Positions 62,230 through 64,000 of a stretch of 64,000 bases of DNA are shown in pieces. Under the pieces are notes generated by a model. It did not search any database. It had not been told where the DNA came from and saw only the letters and a program-made list of their open reading frames with translations. Position numbers and translations under genes: made by a program. The DNA lies in assembly GCA_036555325.1 (NCBI GenBank), contig DATBLQ010000052.1, positions 1-64,000 of the forward strand. Reading direction: 5' to 3'. Within the stretch, counting starts at the first letter, position 1, and each line of letters begins with the position of its first letter. This stretch comes from DATBLQ01 sp036555325 (GTDB taxonomy: Bacteria; Pseudomonadota; Alphaproteobacteria; Rhizobiales; Aestuariivirgaceae).

Positions 62230-63291
62230 ATGCTTGCAGTTGATAAGCTTGACACGCCCTCCGTCACGATCCTTCTCGATCGTCTGGAAGACAATATCCA
62301 ACGAGCGCAGAAGCTCATCTCCAGCCACGGCAAGGCCAACCGGCCCCATATCAAAACCCACAAAATACCTGCCATAGGGAAGATGCAGATGAAAGCCGGT
62401 GCTTGTGGAATTACGTGCCAGAAGCTCGGCGAAGTTGAAGTTTTCGTGGATGAGGCCGTCTGTGACGATATCCTGATCACCTACAACATTCTTGGAGACG
62501 CCAAGACCGATCGGCTAATGGGCCTCGCCAAGCGGCTTAAGCGTCTCGCTGTCGTGGCCGACAACGAGATCGTCGTCCGCGGGCTTTCCGACGCAGCTCG
62601 ACGCCACGACCATGACATTTATCTGTTGATCGAATGTGACACAGGTTTTGGCCGCAACGGGGTACAAAGCCCGGACGAAGCGCTTGACTTGGCCCGCATG
62701 GCGGTGCGCTTACCGCGTATCCGCTTCGACGGCTTGCTGGTTTTCCCCAACTCCGCACCGCACACCACCGATTTCTTGACTCGGGCACTGAAAATTTTCC
62801 ACGACGCGGGCATTCCCCTACACGTCATTTCCGGCGGCGGCAGTCCTGCGCTCATGAGTCTGGCAAACTACCCGATGATGACAGAGCATCGCGCCGGCAC
62901 CTACGTCTACAATGACGTGATGATGGTTCACTCCGGTGTCGCAGGCTGGGAGAATTGCGCCATGTTCGTTAGGGCAACGGTGGTGAGCCGCCCGGCCAAG
63001 GATCGCGCCATTATCGATGCGGGTTCAAAAGTGCTCACGTCCGACCAGTATTATGTGAAAAACCACGGGCGCATCGTCGAATATCCCGATGCCGCTATCA
63101 CTGCGCTATCTGAAGAGCATGCCATCGTCGATCTGTCGGGCTCCATCGATCGGCCTCGGATCGGCGAGGTGGTTAATGTCATCCCCAACCACTGTTGCGT
63201 GGTGAGTAATATGGTTGACGAGGTCTACGGTATCCGCAATGGGCATGTCGAAGTGACATGGCCCGTCGCCGCGCGCGGCAAGGTGCGGTGA
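62230..63291 (+). CDS. D-threonine-aldolase-type PLP enzyme (DSD1 family)
   Basis: A 353-residue fold-type III PLP enzyme. The PLP lysine lies in the RPHIKTHK block (38-45), ECDTGFGRNG and SGGGSPAL are substrate- and phosphate-binding parts, and the C-terminal metal site is NHCCVVSNM. Members cleave beta-hydroxy-D-amino acids to glycine and an aldehyde, dehydrate D-serine, or act on 3-hydroxyaspartate. Which one applies is open. It follows the SDR by about 118 bases and overlaps the next SDR in a GTGA. Confidence 0.9.
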   Translation: MLAVDKLDTPSVTILLDRLEDNIQRAQKLISSHGKANRPHIKTHKIPAIGKMQMKAGACGITCQKLGEVEVFVDEAVCDDILITYNILGDAKTDRLMGLAKRLKRLAVVADNEIVVRGLSDAARRHDHDIYLLIECDTGFGRNGVQSPDEALDLARMAVRLPRIRFDGLLVFPNSAPHTTDFLTRALKIFHDAGIPLHVISGGGSPALMSLANYPMMTEHRAGTYVYNDVMMVHSGVAGWENCAMFVRATVVSRPAKDRAIIDAGSKVLTSDQYYVKNHGRIVEYPDAAITALSEEHAIVDLSGSIDRPRIGEVVNVIPNHCCVVSNMVDEVYGIRNGHVEVTWPVAARGKVR

Positions 63292-64000
63292 CCGGGCTGT
63301 TCGATCTGACCGGCCGCGTTGCCCTCGTTACCGGCGCACGGCGCGGTCTCGGTCAGGCGATCGCCGAAGCACTTGCCGGCGCCGGCGCCGACATTGTCGG
63401 TCTCGGCCCTCATGCCATGGCTGAAACGGCCGGACGTGTAGCGAGCCAAGGGCGAAGGTTCTCTGAGCTTCGCTGCGACTTGGCGCACGCGGCCGACTTC
63501 GCGGGCCTAGTCGCCGATGCCGTCGGCAGGTTCGGTCGAATCGATATCCTCGTCAATAATGCCGGCATCATTAGGCGCAACGACGTTCTGACGATGACCG
63601 AGGCCGAGTGGGATGACGTCCTGTCTCTGAACCTGCGCAGTGTGTTCTTCATGTCCCGCGCCGTTTCAGTGCACATGGTCGAACGGCATTGCGAAGGCAG
63701 AATCATCAACCTCGCTTCCGTTCTGTCGTTTCAAGGCGGCGTGCGTGTTGCATCCTATGCCGCAAGCAAGCACGCCATCGCCGGGTTGACCCGCGCCATG
63801 GCCAACGAACTTGCGGTGCATAGGATCACCGTCAATGCCATAGCGCCGGGCTACATAGAAACGGACAACACCGCTCCCTTGCGGTCCGACAAGGAACGCT
63901 CGGCACAGATTCTCGCGCGAATTCCGATGGGCCGTTGGGGTGATCCCCGGGATTTGGCTAGCGCATCGGTCTTTCTGGCATCGCCTTCGAGCGGTTACGT
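63288..64000 (+). CDS. Short-chain dehydrogenase, KduD-like (partial, cut by window end)
   Basis: Starts at GTG 63288, overlapping the aldolase TGA, and runs off the window after about 237 codons, nearly its full length. The loop TGARRGLG, NNAGIIRRNDVLTM, and catalytic YAASK (in VASYAASKHAIAG) are present. The NAGIIRR segment is typical of 2-deoxy-D-gluconate 3-dehydrogenase-like SDRs. It probably oxidises a hydroxy acid in the same pathway as the aldolase. The end is not seen. Confidence 0.9.
   Translation, partial: MTGLFDLTGRVALVTGARRGLGQAIAEALAGAGADIVGLGPHAMAETAGRVASQGRRFSELRCDLAHAADFAGLVADAVGRFGRIDILVNNAGIIRRNDVLTMTEAEWDDVLSLNLRSVFFMSRAVSVHMVERHCEGRIINLASVLSFQGGVRVASYAASKHAIAGLTRAMANELAVHRITVNAIAPGYIETDNTAPLRSDKERSAQILARIPMGRWGDPRDLASASVFLASPSSGY

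Overview
The window reads as chromosomal DNA of an alphaproteobacterium, most probably of the order Hyphomicrobiales (Rhizobiales). The evidence is the conserved run clpB - DUF4167 - prmC - prfA - RodZ-like - ptsP - lysC / ubiG, the aerobic cobaltochelatase pair cobS-cobT, a CarD-type regulator, a 7Fe ferredoxin, a Suv3-like helicase and a DUF1178 gene. Genus cannot be told from sequence alone. No CRISPR array, transposase, phage gene or rRNA was seen; there is one tRNA, Arg-CCU.

Layout. 285-11174 (minus strand): protein quality control, translation termination, nitrogen-branch phosphotransfer and aspartate kinase. 11322-18215: mixed-strand housekeeping genes (ubiG, DUF1178, a nitrilase-fold amidase, comF, a methyltransferase, mutT, argJ, a parvulin). 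18216-24543: secA, an orphan Flp pilin, a lipoprotein L,D-transpeptidase, accA, xerD and a 46-residue membrane peptide gene overlapping xerD. 24639-27657: aroK-aroB-CNNM transporter, joined by ATGA overlaps or nearly so. 27682-34047: bolA, a J-domain protein, cobS, cobT, a phytase-like lipoprotein, rpmB and a DUF3108 protein. 34585-39390: Suv3-like helicase, S4 protein, fdxA, carD and tRNA-Arg.

39391-41806 is a decay zone: a DUF305 gene with two frameshifts, then after intact osmC-like and HAD genes an amidase N-terminus abutting a frameshifted end of an ABC-transporter ATPase. Next come a LuxR-type regulator with a rump receiver overlapping a PDZ protein of the HtrA family that has lost its catalytic His and Ser, a Tat-exported metallo-hydrolase, and the GDP-mannose pair. 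47340-50134 holds five small or secreted proteins of unknown function, followed by a TadG-like von Willebrand protein ending in a strong terminator.

52112-64000 looks like an accessory catabolic region: a dipeptide-type ABC transporter operon (permease, permease, binding protein, formamidase/acetamidase, two ATPases), an HxlR-type regulator with a likely operator, an acyl-CoA-dehydrogenase-like flavoprotein, a FadR-type regulator, and a rightward operon of SDR, D-threonine-aldolase-type PLP enzyme and a second SDR cut by the window end. The FadR/SDR intergenic space has a promoter and a 9-bp inverted repeat. A reasonable inference is uptake and hydrolysis of an amide, coupled to oxidation and aldol cleavage of a hydroxylated product; the substrate is unknown.
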